Below are positions 19,803 through 28,706 of a stretch of 64,000 nucleotides of DNA, one piece after another. The DNA is from Mycobacterium sp. UM_CSW. GTDB lineage: Bacteria; Actinomycetota; Actinomycetes; Mycobacteriales; Mycobacteriaceae. A model generated the notes under the pieces. It was not told the DNA's origin. It worked only from the letters and a program-made list of their open reading frames with translations, and ran no database searches. Position numbers and translations under genes: made by a program. The stretch is from positions 1 to 64,000 of the forward strand of contig NZ_AUWQ01000031.1 in NCBI RefSeq assembly GCF_000455205.1, read 5' to 3'. The stretch's first letter is position 1, and each line of letters begins with the position of its first letter.

Positions 19803-21308
19803 CTATATCAACAGTCTTGTTCGCCGCCCGATCGGCACCCGCAGCACCACATCGGTGCCGCGGGCCGGGGCGTGCCGCATCCCTAGCGTGCCGTCCAGCT
19901 CCGCCGACACCAGGGTCCGCACGATCTGCAGGCCCAGGCTGTCGGAGTTGTCCAGGCTGAACCCGTCGGGCAGTCCCCGGCCGTCGTCGTGCACGACAAC
20001 GTCGAGCCAGCGCGCCGAGCGCTCGGCGCGAATGGTGACGGACCCTTCCTGGGCGGCCGGGTCGAAGGCGTGCTCGATCGCGTTCTGGACGAGCTCTGTG
20101 ATCACCATGATCAGGGCCGTCGCGCGGTCGGAGTCCAGCACGCCCAGGTCGCCGACCCGGTTGATGCGGATCGGCCGGTCCACCGACGCCACGTCGTTCA
20201 TGATCGGCAGGATCCGGTCGATGACCTCGTCCAGGTTCACCTGCTCGTCCACCGACATCGACAGCGCGTCGTGCACCAGGGCGATCGACGACACCCGGCG
20301 CACCGACTCGATGAGCGCCTCCCGCCCCTCGGCGTTGGCGGTCCGCCGGGCCTGCAGGCGCAGCAGCGCGGCCACCGTCTGCAGGTTGTTCTTCACCCGG
20401 TGGTGGATCTCGCGGATGGTGGCGTCCTTGGAGATCAGGGCCCGGTCGCGGCGCTTGACCTCGGTGATGTCGCGGATCAGCACCGCGGCACCGGCGCTGG
20501 CGCCGTGCACCACCAGCGGCAGCGTCCGCAGCAACACCGTGGCTCCCCCGGCGTCGATCTCCATCCGCATGCTCCGCCCGCCGGCGAGCAGGTCGAGCAC
20601 GTGCTCGGCCAGCTCCTGCGCCTCGAACGGGTCGGAGATCAGCGGCCGCGTCACCTTGACCAGGTTGCGGCCCTCCAACTCGGCCGTCAGCCCCATCCGG
20701 TGGTACGCCGACAGCGCGTTGGGGCTGGCATAGGCGACGACGCCGTCGACGTCGAGGCGGATGAAGCCGTCGCCGGCCCGGGGGGTCGAGCGCGACATGA
20801 CCACGTCGCCGACGTCGGGGAAGGTGCCCTCGGCGAGCATGTGCATGAGGTCCGTGGCGCACTCCTGGTAGGCGGTCTCCAGCTGGCCGGACGCGCGGAC
20901 GGCGGCTTCCGCGGTTTGGTGCCGGGTCAGCACCGCGACCACGTTGCCGCCGTAGCGCACGGGGGACGCCTCGACGTGCGGGCCGGGCAGCTCCGACGAA
21001 TGTTGTTGGCCCGCAGGGTGTTCCTGCACGACGACGGCGCCGGTGTCGAAAGCCTCGGCGACGAGCGACAGCCGGTCGGCGGGGACGACGCTGCCCACGG
21101 CGTCGGTGAGCAGCACCGTGGGCGCGGTGTTCGGGCGGCACTGCGCCACGCATACCAGCACGCCGTCGTCGCGGCGAACCCACATCAGGTAGTCGGCGAA
21201 CGACAGGTCGGCCAGCAGCTGCCACTCCCCCACCACCGCGTGCAGGTGGTCCACCGCGTTGCCCGGCAGCATCGTGTGTTCGGCGAGCAGATCACCGAGC
21301 GTGGACAT
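19803..21308 (-). CDS. pdtaS: PdtaS cytosolic sensor histidine kinase
   Basis: 501 residues, no membrane span. An N-terminal GAF-like domain (about 1-150) is followed by a PAS domain (about 165-285). Next is a HisKA_2 dimerisation domain with the phospho-acceptor in IREIHHRVKNNLQT (about His303). The last is an HATPase domain with ELVQNAIEHAF, VVHDDGRGLP and SLGLQIVRTLV. PdtaS constitutively phosphorylates the antiterminator PdtaR (encoded elsewhere) and is inhibited by metals and NO. Homologue of Rv3220c. Confidence 0.96.
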   Translation of the reverse strand: MSTLGDLLAEHTMLPGNAVDHLHAVVGEWQLLADLSFADYLMWVRRDDGVLVCVAQCRPNTAPTVLLTDAVGSVVPADRLSLVAEAFDTGAVVVQEHPAGQQHSSELPGPHVEASPVRYGGNVVAVLTRHQTAEAAVRASGQLETAYQECATDLMHMLAEGTFPDVGDVVMSRSTPRAGDGFIRLDVDGVVAYASPNALSAYHRMGLTAELEGRNLVKVTRPLISDPFEAQELAEHVLDLLAGGRSMRMEIDAGGATVLLRTLPLVVHGASAGAAVLIRDITEVKRRDRALISKDATIREIHHRVKNNLQTVAALLRLQARRTANAEGREALIESVRRVSSIALVHDALSMSVDEQVNLDEVIDRILPIMNDVASVDRPIRINRVGDLGVLDSDRATALIMVITELVQNAIEHAFDPAAQEGSVTIRAERSARWLDVVVHDDGRGLPDGFSLDNSDSLGLQIVRTLVSAELDGTLGMRHAPARGTDVVLRVPIGRRTRLLI

Positions 21309-21357
21309 CCATCACCCCCGCGTCGATTCCCGGCGGCAGATACGAACGGCCCAACGG

Positions 21358-21573
21358 CTAGCTGATGACGGCGATAAGGTCGCCCGCCTGAATGACGTCG
21401 CCCACCGACACGCTCACCTTGCTGACGGTGCCGTCGACTTCGGCCAAAACCGGGATCTCCATCTTCATCGACTCCAGCAGCACCACCGTGTCGCCCTTGC
21501 CGATCTGGTCACCCTCGCTGACAACGACCTCGAGCACGCTGGCCACGATCTCGGCGCGAACATCCTCCGCCAT
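21358..21573 (-). CDS. biotinyl/lipoyl-attachment domain protein (TB7.3-like)
   Basis: 71 residues from the ATG at 21573 (MAEDVRAEIVASV). The choice is supported by GGGGTGA upstream and by the known 71-residue size of TB7.3 (Rv3221c). The biotin site is ESMKMEIP. The protein is a stand-alone carboxyl-carrier domain, normally biotinylated on Lys of MKM. No carboxylase subunit lies nearby, so its partner is distant or unknown. Confidence 0.94.
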   Translation of the reverse strand: MAEDVRAEIVASVLEVVVSEGDQIGKGDTVVLLESMKMEIPVLAEVDGTVSKVSVSVGDVIQAGDLIAVIS

Positions 21574-21739
21574 CTTCACCCCACTCATCCTGGCCGTTGG
21601 TGCATGCCGACTGCTGGTCTGTCGAGCTCATGTATATCGAACCACAGGACCGGCCGGGACCGCGGCACGCGGGGCGTGAGACAATGTGAGGCAAGCTAAC
21701 GGGTGCGCGGCGCCCGACCAATCACGGAGGTTCGAAGAG

Positions 21740-21814
21740 ATGGCCAAGCGTGGCCGGAAGAAGCGCGACCGCAAGTACAGCAAGGCCAACCACGGCAAGC
21801 GGCCCAACTCCTGA
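21740..21814 (+). CDS. 24-residue mycobacterial ribosomal protein bL37
   Basis: Encodes MAKRGRKKRDRKYSKANHGK followed by RPNS and a TGA. GGAGG lies 9 bases upstream of the ATG, an ideal ribosome site. The sequence is almost identical to the 24-residue protein bL37 found in cryo-EM structures of the mycobacterial 50S subunit, where it fills a pocket in 23S rRNA near the exit side. More than half the residues are Lys, Arg or His. It sits between the TB7.3 gene (divergent) and rshA (convergent, 8 bases from its stop). Genes this short are often missed by annotation. Confidence 0.92.
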   Translation: MAKRGRKKRDRKYSKANHGKRPNS

Positions 21815-21822
21815 CGGAGTAG

Positions 21823-22125
21823 CTACTCCACGCCGCGGATGATGGTGGTCCGGCGGATTTCCAGCCGGAGGCGTTCCTTGAGGCCCTCGGGGGCCTTCTC
21901 GCCCGTGCACTTGGTCGCGATCAGCGCCTTGAGCCGCTCCTCGATGCCGTAATGCTGGAAGCATCCGGGGCACGCCTCGAGGTGCTGGCGCAGCCGCTCC
22001 TTCGCCTCGGGCGTGCACTCGCCGTCGAGCAGAGTCCATACCTCGGCGATCACTTCGGCGCAGCCCAGGCCGTGGGAATGGCTGTCATCGGCGCGGGGCT
22101 CGGCAGGGCCGGCAGACTCGCTCAT
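21823..22125 (-). CDS. rshA: RshA anti-sigma factor of SigH
   Basis: 100 residues from ATG, with GAGGAGG upstream and an ATGA overlap with sigH. The zinc anti-sigma signature HxxxCxxC is His48, Cys52, Cys55 ([10 protein letters not shown]); a further Cys22 and Cys37 precede it. RshA binds SigH in the reduced state and releases it on oxidation or phosphorylation. Co-transcribed with sigH. Homologue of Rv3221A. Confidence 0.95.
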   Translation of the reverse strand: MSESAGPAEPRADDSHSHGLGCAEVIAEVWTLLDGECTPEAKERLRQHLEACPGCFQHYGIEERLKALIATKCTGEKAPEGLKERLRLEIRRTTIIRGVE

Positions 22126-22772
22126 GACGGCACCTCCTCGTGCGCATGTTGGCCGCGGTTGAATCCGCGCTCCTTGGCCACGTCGGCCAAGAGACCGCGC
22201 AGCTGACGTCTGCCGCGGTGCAGCCGAGACATTACCGTCCCGATCGGCGTGTCCATGATCTCGGCGATTTCCTTGTACGGGAAACCCTCGACGTCGGCGT
22301 AGTAGACCGCCATCCGGAACTCCTCCGGCAACGCCTGCAGCGCCTCTTTGATCTCGTTGTCGGGCAGCGCCTCGAGCGCCTCGACCTCCGCCGAACGCAG
22401 GCCGGTCGAGGAGTGCTCGGCGTTGGACGCCAACTGCCAGTCGGTGATCTCCTCGGTCGGGTACTCGGCGGGCTGGCGCTGCCGCTTGCGGTAGCTGTTG
22501 ATGTAGGTGTTGGTCAGGATCCGGTACAGCCAGGCCTTGAGGTTGGTGCCGGCCCGGAACGAGCGGAATCCCGCGTAGGCCTTCACCATCGTTTCCTGCA
22601 GCAGGTCCTCGGCGTCGGCGGGGTTGCGCGTCATGCGCAGCGCACCACCGTAGAGCTGGTCCAGCAGCGGAATCGCGTCGCGCTCGAATCGCGCCGTGAG
22701 TTCCTCGTCCGTCTCCTGCGGCGGTGCCGGTTCGGCAGCCCCCGGAGTCGCCTCGCCGTCGGTATCGGCCAT
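22122..22772 (-). CDS. sigH: ECF sigma factor SigH
   Basis: 216 residues from the ATG at 22772 ([15 protein letters not shown]), the same length as H37Rv SigH; the frame stays open upstream to 22901. Region 2: [14 protein letters not shown] and [15 protein letters not shown]. Region 4: [20 protein letters not shown]. SigH directs the thioredoxin, heat and oxidative stress regulon and its own gene. Overlaps rshA by 4 bases. Confidence 0.96.
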   Translation of the reverse strand: MADTDGEATPGAAEPAPPQETDEELTARFERDAIPLLDQLYGGALRMTRNPADAEDLLQETMVKAYAGFRSFRAGTNLKAWLYRILTNTYINSYRKRQRQPAEYPTEEITDWQLASNAEHSSTGLRSAEVEALEALPDNEIKEALQALPEEFRMAVYYADVEGFPYKEIAEIMDTPIGTVMSRLHRGRRQLRGLLADVAKERGFNRGQHAHEEVPS

Positions 22773-22992
22773 CTTCAGTAACACGGTCCCTTCTGCAGCG
22801 ATGTCGCCGGCCGGCACCCAGAAAGCCGCCGAGCTCGCAAGCGACCGGGTCAACTGCTCGTCCCGCTGGGCAGCGCCCATTAGGCACGTCGCGGTTGGCA
22901 CCAGACTGCTCCTCCCAATCTAAAGGCTGCCCCTGACAGTGTCCGTTCAGGTCTGTCTGGCGGCTGCATCTGCATCAGAAACCGACTGTTTT

Positions 22993-23020
22993 AACAGCAT
23001 GGGGCAGCCGGCTATTTCCC
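22993..23020 (-). promoter_or_regulatory. candidate SigH-dependent autoregulatory promoter
   Basis: Reading the minus strand, GGGAAATA (23020 down to 23013) is followed after 17 bases by GTT (22995-22993). This resembles the recalled SigH pattern GGGAAYA-N16-20-GTT. It lies about 220 bases upstream of the sigH ATG in the 292-base region 22773-23064, which carries no other gene. Identified by eye. Confidence 0.4.
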
Positions 23021-23064
23021 GGGCGGAATCGGGGGCGGTTCGGGCGTGGCGTTAATGTGACGCC

Positions 23065-23913
23065 ATGTCCCTGAACGGCAAGACCATGTTCATCTCCGGT
23101 GCCAGTCGTGGAATCGGCCTGGCGATCGCCAAACGCGCCGCGCAGGACGGCGCCAATATCGCGCTGATCGCCAAGACCGCCGAGCCGCACCCCAAACTGC
23201 CGGGCACGGTATATACGGCCGCCAAGGAGCTCGAGGACGCGGGCGGGCAGGCCCTGCCGATCGTCGGGGACGTCCGCGACCCGGATTCGGTCGAGGCGGC
23301 GGTGGCCAAGACCGTCGAGCAGTTCGGCGGCATCGACATCTGTGTGAACAACGCGTCGGCGATCAACCTGGGCTCGATCACTGAGGTGCCGATGAAGCGG
23401 TTCGACCTGATGAACGGCATCCAGGTGCGCGGCACGTACGCCGTCTCGCAGGCCTGCCTGGCGCACATGAAAGGCCGGGAGAACCCGCACATCCTGACGC
23501 TGTCGCCGCCGGTGCTGCTCGGCAAGGAGTGGTTGAAGCCGACCGCCTACATGATGGCCAAGTTCGGCATGACGCTGTGCGCGCTGGGCATCGCCGAGGA
23601 GATGCGCGAGGCGGGCATCGCGTCGAACACGCTGTGGCCGCGCACGCTGGTCGCGACGGCCGCGGTGCAGAACCTGCTCGGCGGCGACGAGGCGATGGGC
23701 CGGGCGCGCAAGCCCGAAGTGTATTCCGACGCGGCCTACGTGATCCTCAACAAGCCCGCCCGCGAGTACACCGGCCACATGCTGCTGTGCGAGGACGTGC
23801 TGGTGGAATCCGGCGTCAAGGATCTGTCGGTCTACGACTGCATTCCCGGCTCCAAGCTCGGCGTCGACTTCTGGGTCGACGGCGTCAACCCGCCGGGGTA
23901 CACGGGGCCCTAG
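23065..23913 (+). CDS. short-chain dehydrogenase/reductase (HSDL2-like)
   Basis: 282 residues. Rossmann motif SGASRGIG (residues 11-18), NNAS, and active-site YMMAK. The Ser step appears as TLSPP rather than the usual ISS, as in the HSDL2-like SDR branch. Oxidation or reduction of an acyl or lipid carbonyl is expected; substrate unknown. Homologue of Rv3224. Divergent from sigH. Confidence 0.9.
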   Translation: MSLNGKTMFISGASRGIGLAIAKRAAQDGANIALIAKTAEPHPKLPGTVYTAAKELEDAGGQALPIVGDVRDPDSVEAAVAKTVEQFGGIDICVNNASAINLGSITEVPMKRFDLMNGIQVRGTYAVSQACLAHMKGRENPHILTLSPPVLLGKEWLKPTAYMMAKFGMTLCALGIAEEMREAGIASNTLWPRTLVATAAVQNLLGGDEAMGRARKPEVYSDAAYVILNKPAREYTGHMLLCEDVLVESGVKDLSVYDCIPGSKLGVDFWVDGVNPPGYTGP

Positions 23914-23969
23914 TCGTGATCGCAAGCGCGGCGGAGCCGGGCGCAGCGGGTCACGACCATCAGAAGACC

Positions 23970-24455
23970 GTGGCCGCCGCCGCCACACCGGGCATCGCGG
24001 CGCTCGTCAAAGCCGGTGTGCCGCACGAGGTCGTCAAGTTCGATCACGATCCGCGGGAATCGTCGTTCGGCGTGGAGGCGGTCCAGGCGCTGGGCCGCGC
24101 CGGCGTGGTGCCGGAGCAGATTTACAAGACGCTGATCATCTCCGTGCCCGACGGGCTGGCCGTCGCGATGGTGCCCGCGGCGTCCAGATTGTCGCTCAAG
24201 GCCGCCGCCGCGGCGCTGGGGGTGGCCAGGGCCGAGATGGCCGAACCCGGTGCCGCCCAACGGGCTACGGGATACATCGTCGGCGCGGTGTCGCCGTTCG
24301 GGCAGCGCAAGCGCCTGCCCACGGTCGTCGACGCCGGCGCGCTCGCCTTCGACCGGGTGTACTGCAGCGCCGGCCGTCGCGGCTGGGACGTCGCGGTGGC
24401 GCCTTCCGACCTGATCCGGCTGACTGACGCGGTCACCGCGGACATCCAGGCCTAG
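23970..24455 (+). CDS. ybaK: YbaK/EbsC-type aminoacyl-tRNA deacylase, intact
   Basis: 161 residues from the GTG at 23970 (MAAAATPGIAALVKAG); a GTG at 23916, three bases after the SDR stop, would give 179. The N terminus TPGIAALVKAGVPHEVVKFD, the catalytic-site segment YKTLIISV and the GYIVGAVSPFGQRKRLP loop place it in the Cys-tRNA(Pro) deacylase YbaK family, which hydrolyses mischarged tRNA. In H37Rv the locus is annotated as two pieces, Rv3224A and Rv3224B; here it is a single open frame. Follows the SDR gene closely. Confidence 0.86.
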   Translation: MAAAATPGIAALVKAGVPHEVVKFDHDPRESSFGVEAVQALGRAGVVPEQIYKTLIISVPDGLAVAMVPAASRLSLKAAAAALGVARAEMAEPGAAQRATGYIVGAVSPFGQRKRLPTVVDAGALAFDRVYCSAGRRGWDVAVAPSDLIRLTDAVTADIQA

Positions 24456-24470
24456 GCGCGTTCCGGCTCC

Positions 24471-24528
24471 GCGAACGTAACCGCACCGCGAAAATCCGCG
24501 CCAAATTTCGCAGCCAGGTTACGCTCGC
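24471..24528. terminator. nested inverted repeat between convergent genes
   Basis: The outer arms GCGAACGTAACC (24471-24482) and GGTTACGCTCGC (24517-24528) pair at 11 of 12 positions. An inner stem GCGAAA/TTTCGC lies within. It separates the YbaK gene from the convergent hydrolase gene, so it is a plausible bidirectional terminator. Confidence 0.55.
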
Positions 24529-24548
24529 GCACCAAAGGTGTTCGGGCG

Positions 24549-25403
24549 CTAGGCGCGTGCCCCCGGTTCGTCGAGGAACTTCTCGATGACGGGCGCGAGT
24601 TCGACCGCGTTGTGCACGACGTCGATGTGCCCGCCGGAATGCAGGTGCAGCCGCGAGTGCGGCAGCAACGCGTTCATGATGCGGGCGTTGACCACCGGGA
24701 TGATCGGGTCGTCGGTGCCGGCCACGATCAGCGTCTCCTGCCGCAGCGCGGGCAGGGCGAACAGGCTGGTCCACACCGAGCCGGCGAGCAGCTGGTGCAG
24801 GTAGCCGACCTTGGATCCGGCGTGCAGCTGCCGCACAAACAGCCGCGCCACGTCTTCACCGTGAGCGCGGACGGTACCGCCGTAGAGCTCACTGGCGATG
24901 GCGGCGGCATAGTCGGGATCCGAGAACCTGCGCGGCGTGGCCATTTTCGCCAGCACCGACGGGCGGGCCGGCACCATCAAGACGCCGGTGCCGGTCGCCA
25001 CCAGCACCATCCGCCGGCAGCGGCGCGGGTTCTGGAACGCGAACTGCTGGGCGAGCGCGCCGCCCCAGGACAGCCCCAAAACGTCCACCACGCCGACGCC
25101 CAGCTTCGTCAGCACGCGGCCCAACACCCAGGCCAGGTAGGGAAAGCCGTACGGGAGCAGGGACGTCGGCGATCCCCCGGTCCCGGGCACGTCGAACCTG
25201 ATGACCGTGCACTCCAACCGCTCCACCAGCGGATCGAGCACCTCGAGGCTGGCCCCGATGCCGTTGCACAGCACCAGCGGTACGCCCGTCCCTTGCCGCA
25301 CGTTGACCCGGATCCGCTGGCCGCCCGCGGTGACGTAGCGCTGTTCGCCGATCGTGCTGGGCGTTATCACGCGGAGGCGCCTTTGCGGTGCGCTGCGCTT
25401 CAC
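24549..25403 (-). CDS. alpha/beta-hydrolase, polyhydroxyalkanoate-depolymerase-like
   Basis: 284 residues from a GTG that directly follows the phaC stop (TGAGTG). Nucleophile elbow GLSWGG; oxyanion region LCNGIGASLEV; acid in VAGTDDPIIPV; His in SGGHIDVVH. The GLSWGG box and the NGIGA motif are shared with intracellular medium-chain PHA depolymerases (PhaZ). Context supports this: last gene of an acyl-CoA ligase, PHA synthase, hydrolase unit. It could alternatively act on a lipid ester. Not present at this position in H37Rv as I recall it. Confidence 0.82.
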   Translation of the reverse strand: MKRSAPQRRLRVITPSTIGEQRYVTAGGQRIRVNVRQGTGVPLVLCNGIGASLEVLDPLVERLECTVIRFDVPGTGGSPTSLLPYGFPYLAWVLGRVLTKLGVGVVDVLGLSWGGALAQQFAFQNPRRCRRMVLVATGTGVLMVPARPSVLAKMATPRRFSDPDYAAAIASELYGGTVRAHGEDVARLFVRQLHAGSKVGYLHQLLAGSVWTSLFALPALRQETLIVAGTDDPIIPVVNARIMNALLPHSRLHLHSGGHIDVVHNAVELAPVIEKFLDEPGARA

Positions 25404-27095
25404 TCACTTCTCCATCACGTAGCCGCCGGGGGCCGGCCCGAGCGGCGGGAGGCCTTCTGCCCCAAGGGTTGTCGGTGCGTCGACCTGCGGGCCGCTGCGC
25501 TCGGCGAGCCAGCCGGCGTAGTCCGGCCACCAGGAGTCGCTGGCCTTCTGCGACGACTCCAGCCACTGCTTCGGGTCTTCGGCATCGACGGGACCGGTCC
25601 GGAAGGACGCCTTGGGGTTGCCGGGCGGGTTGACCAACGCGGCGATGTGGCCGCTGGTCGACAGCACAAAGCGGTTGTCCTTGCTGCCCAGCAGCCGCGC
25701 GCTGCGATAGGTGGCCTGCCACGGGCAGATGTGGTCGGCGATGCCCCCGACGACGTACGCGTCGGCGGTGACGTTCCCCAGGTCGACCGGGCTGCCCAGC
25801 ATGGTGAGCGCGCCCGGGGTGACCAGGGCGTTGCGCTGCGCCATCAGGATCATGTCGCGGTGCAACGCGGCGGTCATCCGGGTGGTGTCGGCGTTCCAGA
25901 ACAAGACGTCGAAAGCCGCCGGCTTGCGGCCCTGCACATAGTTGTTCACCCAGTAGCGCCAGACCAGGTCGGTGGGCCGCAGCCAGGCGAACATCTCCGC
26001 CATGTCGCGCCCGTCCAGGTAGCCCTTCCGGCGCGAGACCCGGATCGCCGCCTGGGCCGCGCGGTCGCTCATCATGGCGGCCGCGAAACCGGCCCGAGTC
26101 TCGTCGAGCACGGTGACCGACAGGTTGAGGCCCGCGATCCGGTCGCCCTCTCCGATGTCGGCGAGGTGGGCCGCCGTCATCGCCGCCAGGATGCCACCCG
26201 AGCAGGTGGCCAGCAGGTGGGTGCTGTCGGTCCCGGCGATCTTCTGCACCGCATCCATCGCCTCGACGATCGCGGCGCCGTACGCGTCGAAGCCCCAATC
26301 CCGGTGCCGCTTTTGCGGATTGCGCCACGAAATCGCGAAGACCTGTTGCCCTTGCTGGACGAAGTACTCGATCATGCTGCGCCCGGGGGCGATGTCCATG
26401 ATGTAGAACTTGTTGATCACCGGCGGCACCATCAGCAACGGGATCTCGTTGACCTTCGGCGTTTGCGGCGCGTATTGGATCAGCTCGAACATCGACGTCC
26501 GCAGGACGACCGCCCCCTTCGTGACGGCCACCGTCTCGCCCACCACGAACGCGTCGGGCTCGACCATCGCGGGCACCCTGGGCTTCGAAAGCATGTCCCG
26601 CGCAAAGGCTTTCAGGCCGCGCACGGCGCTAAGCCCGCCGGTGTCGATCATCGCCTTCCAGCCCAGCGGGCTGATCAGCGGGTTGTTGCTCGGGGCCAGG
26701 CCCTCGACGAGGTTGTCGATGACGAACCGCATTCTCTCGTTGTCCCGCCAGTCCAGCTGGGCGTCGGCGAGCAGCCCCTCGGCGGCCTCGCTCGCCGCGA
26801 GGTAGGCCTGCATGATCCGGTGCAGGACCGGGTTGTCCTGCCAGGCGGGGTCGCTGAAGCGCTTGTCGGCCCGGACCGGGACGCGCTCCGAATTGCCCGC
26901 CGCGACGGCGCCGAGCTCACGCGTCAGCGCGCCGACCCGGCCGGCAACGGCGCCGGGTTGCTTGGCGAGGTTGACACCGAAGCGGGTCCAGGTGTCGTCG
27001 GGCATCATCCGGCTGACGAACGGCTTGGTGGCGCTGGTCAGCAGCAGGTCGAGCGGGGCGGCGAGCTCGTCGGGTTTGGTCGTTTGGGTAGTCAT
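25404..27095 (-). CDS. phaC: PhaC-like polyester synthase
   Basis: 563 residues, start MTTQTTKPDELAAPL at 27095, a length typical of class II (medium-chain) PHA synthases. The nucleophile is Cys298 in LLATCSGG, which is the class II GACSGG box with the first Gly changed to Ala. The acid lies in GGIADHICPW and the His in STSGHIAALVNPPGN. The N-terminal domain has PLISPLGWKAMIDTGGLS-type sequence of synthases. Reaction: transfer of 3-hydroxyacyl groups from CoA to a growing polyester. The neighbouring acyl-CoA ligase could supply substrate. Two bases separate it from the ligase gene. Confidence 0.88.
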   Translation of the reverse strand: MTTQTTKPDELAAPLDLLLTSATKPFVSRMMPDDTWTRFGVNLAKQPGAVAGRVGALTRELGAVAAGNSERVPVRADKRFSDPAWQDNPVLHRIMQAYLAASEAAEGLLADAQLDWRDNERMRFVIDNLVEGLAPSNNPLISPLGWKAMIDTGGLSAVRGLKAFARDMLSKPRVPAMVEPDAFVVGETVAVTKGAVVLRTSMFELIQYAPQTPKVNEIPLLMVPPVINKFYIMDIAPGRSMIEYFVQQGQQVFAISWRNPQKRHRDWGFDAYGAAIVEAMDAVQKIAGTDSTHLLATCSGGILAAMTAAHLADIGEGDRIAGLNLSVTVLDETRAGFAAAMMSDRAAQAAIRVSRRKGYLDGRDMAEMFAWLRPTDLVWRYWVNNYVQGRKPAAFDVLFWNADTTRMTAALHRDMILMAQRNALVTPGALTMLGSPVDLGNVTADAYVVGGIADHICPWQATYRSARLLGSKDNRFVLSTSGHIAALVNPPGNPKASFRTGPVDAEDPKQWLESSQKASDSWWPDYAGWLAERSGPQVDAPTTLGAEGLPPLGPAPGGYVMEK

Positions 27096-27097
27096 GG

Positions 27098-28609
27098 CTA
27101 TCGCGTGCTTTCGGTTGTCGGGGCGGTGATTTCGCGTTTGAGGAGCTTGCCGGTCGGCCCCTTGGGCAGCGCGTCGACGAGCCACACCAGGCGCGGGTAC
27201 TTGTACGCGGCCACCCGGGCTTTGACGTAGTCGCGCAACTCTTCCGGCGTCGCGACCGCGCCCTCTTTGAGCGCGACCGCGGCGCCGACGTCCTCGCCGA
27301 GGGAATCGTGCGGGACGCCGATGACGGCGGCCTCGGCCACCGCGGGGTGCTCATAGAGCACCTCCTCGATCTCGCGGGGATAGACGTTGTACCCGCCGCG
27401 GATGATCATGTCCTTGGTGCGGTCGACGATGTAGAAGTAGCCGTCTTCGTCGACGCGCCCGACGTCGCCGGTGTTGAGCCAGCCGTCGGCGGTGACCGCT
27501 GCCCTGGTCGCGTCCGGAAGGTTCCAGTAGCCCTTCATCACGTTGTGGCCGCGGATCTGGATCTCGCCCGTCTCCCCCCGCGGGACCTCGACGCCGTCTG
27601 GCCCGACCACCCGCATCTCGACACCCTCGATCGGGGTGCCGATCGAGCCCGCCTTGCGGGGCCGGTCCGGATGGTTGAACGCGGCCGCCGGGGAACTCTC
27701 GGAAAGCCCGTACCCCTCGAGAACCGTGCATCCGAAAGCCTTTTCGAAGTCGGTGAGGACCTGCAGAGGCAGCGCCGCGCCGCCCGAGACGCAGGTCCGC
27801 AGGCTCCGCGTCGCCCGGGCCGCGGCCTCGTCCGCCACGCTGAGCAACGCCGAATACATGGTCGGCACCCCTTCGAACACCGTGACGGCGTCCCGCTCGA
27901 TCACCTCGAGGGCCTTGGCCGGGTGGAAGCGCGGAATGAGCGTCAGCGTCGCACCGCTGAGGACAGAACCGTTGAGGGCGCACGTCAACCCGAAGACGTG
28001 GAACAGCGGCAGGCAGCCCATCACGACGTCGTCGGGCCCGAGCTTGACCAGCGTCCGGATACTGACCTCGGCGTTGCGGCCGAGGTTGCCGTGGGTCAGC
28101 GTGGCGCCCTTGGGTTTACCCGTGGTCCCGGACGTGTGCAGGATGACGGCGACGTCGTCGTCGTCACGCTGCACCGGGGAGGTTTGGGCGGGCAGGTCGG
28201 CGATGAGGTCCGCCAGCGCGGCGTCGTCGACGATCCAGCAGTGCGCCCCGGCCTCGGCCGCCCCGGCGGTCGCCTCCTCGGCGAAGGCGGGCGTGGCGAA
28301 CATGGCCTTGGCGGCGGTGTTGGACAGGTAGTAGGAGACCTCGCGGGCCTTGAGCAACGGGTTCATGGGGACCGCGACGGCGCCCCGATACATGATGCCG
28401 TAGAACGCGATGGCGAACGCCGGTGTATTGGGCAGCATCACGCCTACCCGGTCGCCCGGCCCGACCCCCGCGCGCTCGAGCAGCGTCGCGACCCGGGCCG
28501 CGGCGGCGTCGAATTCGGCGTAGCTGAACCGCAAGTCGTCGCAGCGCAGCGCCACCCGTTGCGGGTGACGATCTTTCGATGCGACGAGGTTGGCGCTCAA
28601 CGAGGTCAT
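27098..28609 (-). CDS. ANL-family acyl-CoA synthetase (FadD-like)
   Basis: 503 residues. The P-loop is LHTSGTTGKPKGATLTHGN, followed by YGLSESSP, TGD (LNTGDVGRVDEDGYFYIVDR) and the C-terminal catalytic Lys in KGPTGKLLKREI. It activates a fatty acid to acyl-AMP, then acyl-CoA. First gene of the operon with phaC and the hydrolase. The ATG at 28609 faces a PucR regulator across 142 bases that contain a palindrome, suggesting local control. Confidence 0.93.
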   Translation of the reverse strand: MTSLSANLVASKDRHPQRVALRCDDLRFSYAEFDAAAARVATLLERAGVGPGDRVGVMLPNTPAFAIAFYGIMYRGAVAVPMNPLLKAREVSYYLSNTAAKAMFATPAFAEEATAGAAEAGAHCWIVDDAALADLIADLPAQTSPVQRDDDDVAVILHTSGTTGKPKGATLTHGNLGRNAEVSIRTLVKLGPDDVVMGCLPLFHVFGLTCALNGSVLSGATLTLIPRFHPAKALEVIERDAVTVFEGVPTMYSALLSVADEAAARATRSLRTCVSGGAALPLQVLTDFEKAFGCTVLEGYGLSESSPAAAFNHPDRPRKAGSIGTPIEGVEMRVVGPDGVEVPRGETGEIQIRGHNVMKGYWNLPDATRAAVTADGWLNTGDVGRVDEDGYFYIVDRTKDMIIRGGYNVYPREIEEVLYEHPAVAEAAVIGVPHDSLGEDVGAAVALKEGAVATPEELRDYVKARVAAYKYPRLVWLVDALPKGPTGKLLKREITAPTTESTR

Positions 28610-28706
28610 AGGGTGCCTCCGGGACGTGGTTTCCTGCGTGCATCAAGCGTTATCCGGGCGGCCCGGGGGGACAATGTTTGCGGAAACAACGACCGTGCCG
28701 GTTGGC

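Noticed and set aside
24612-27230. An 872-codon plus-strand open frame opposite the phaC operon
   Set aside because: It lies antisense to well-recognised fadD, phaC and hydrolase genes. GC-rich third positions keep reverse frames open; the translation is repetitive and has no recognisable domain.
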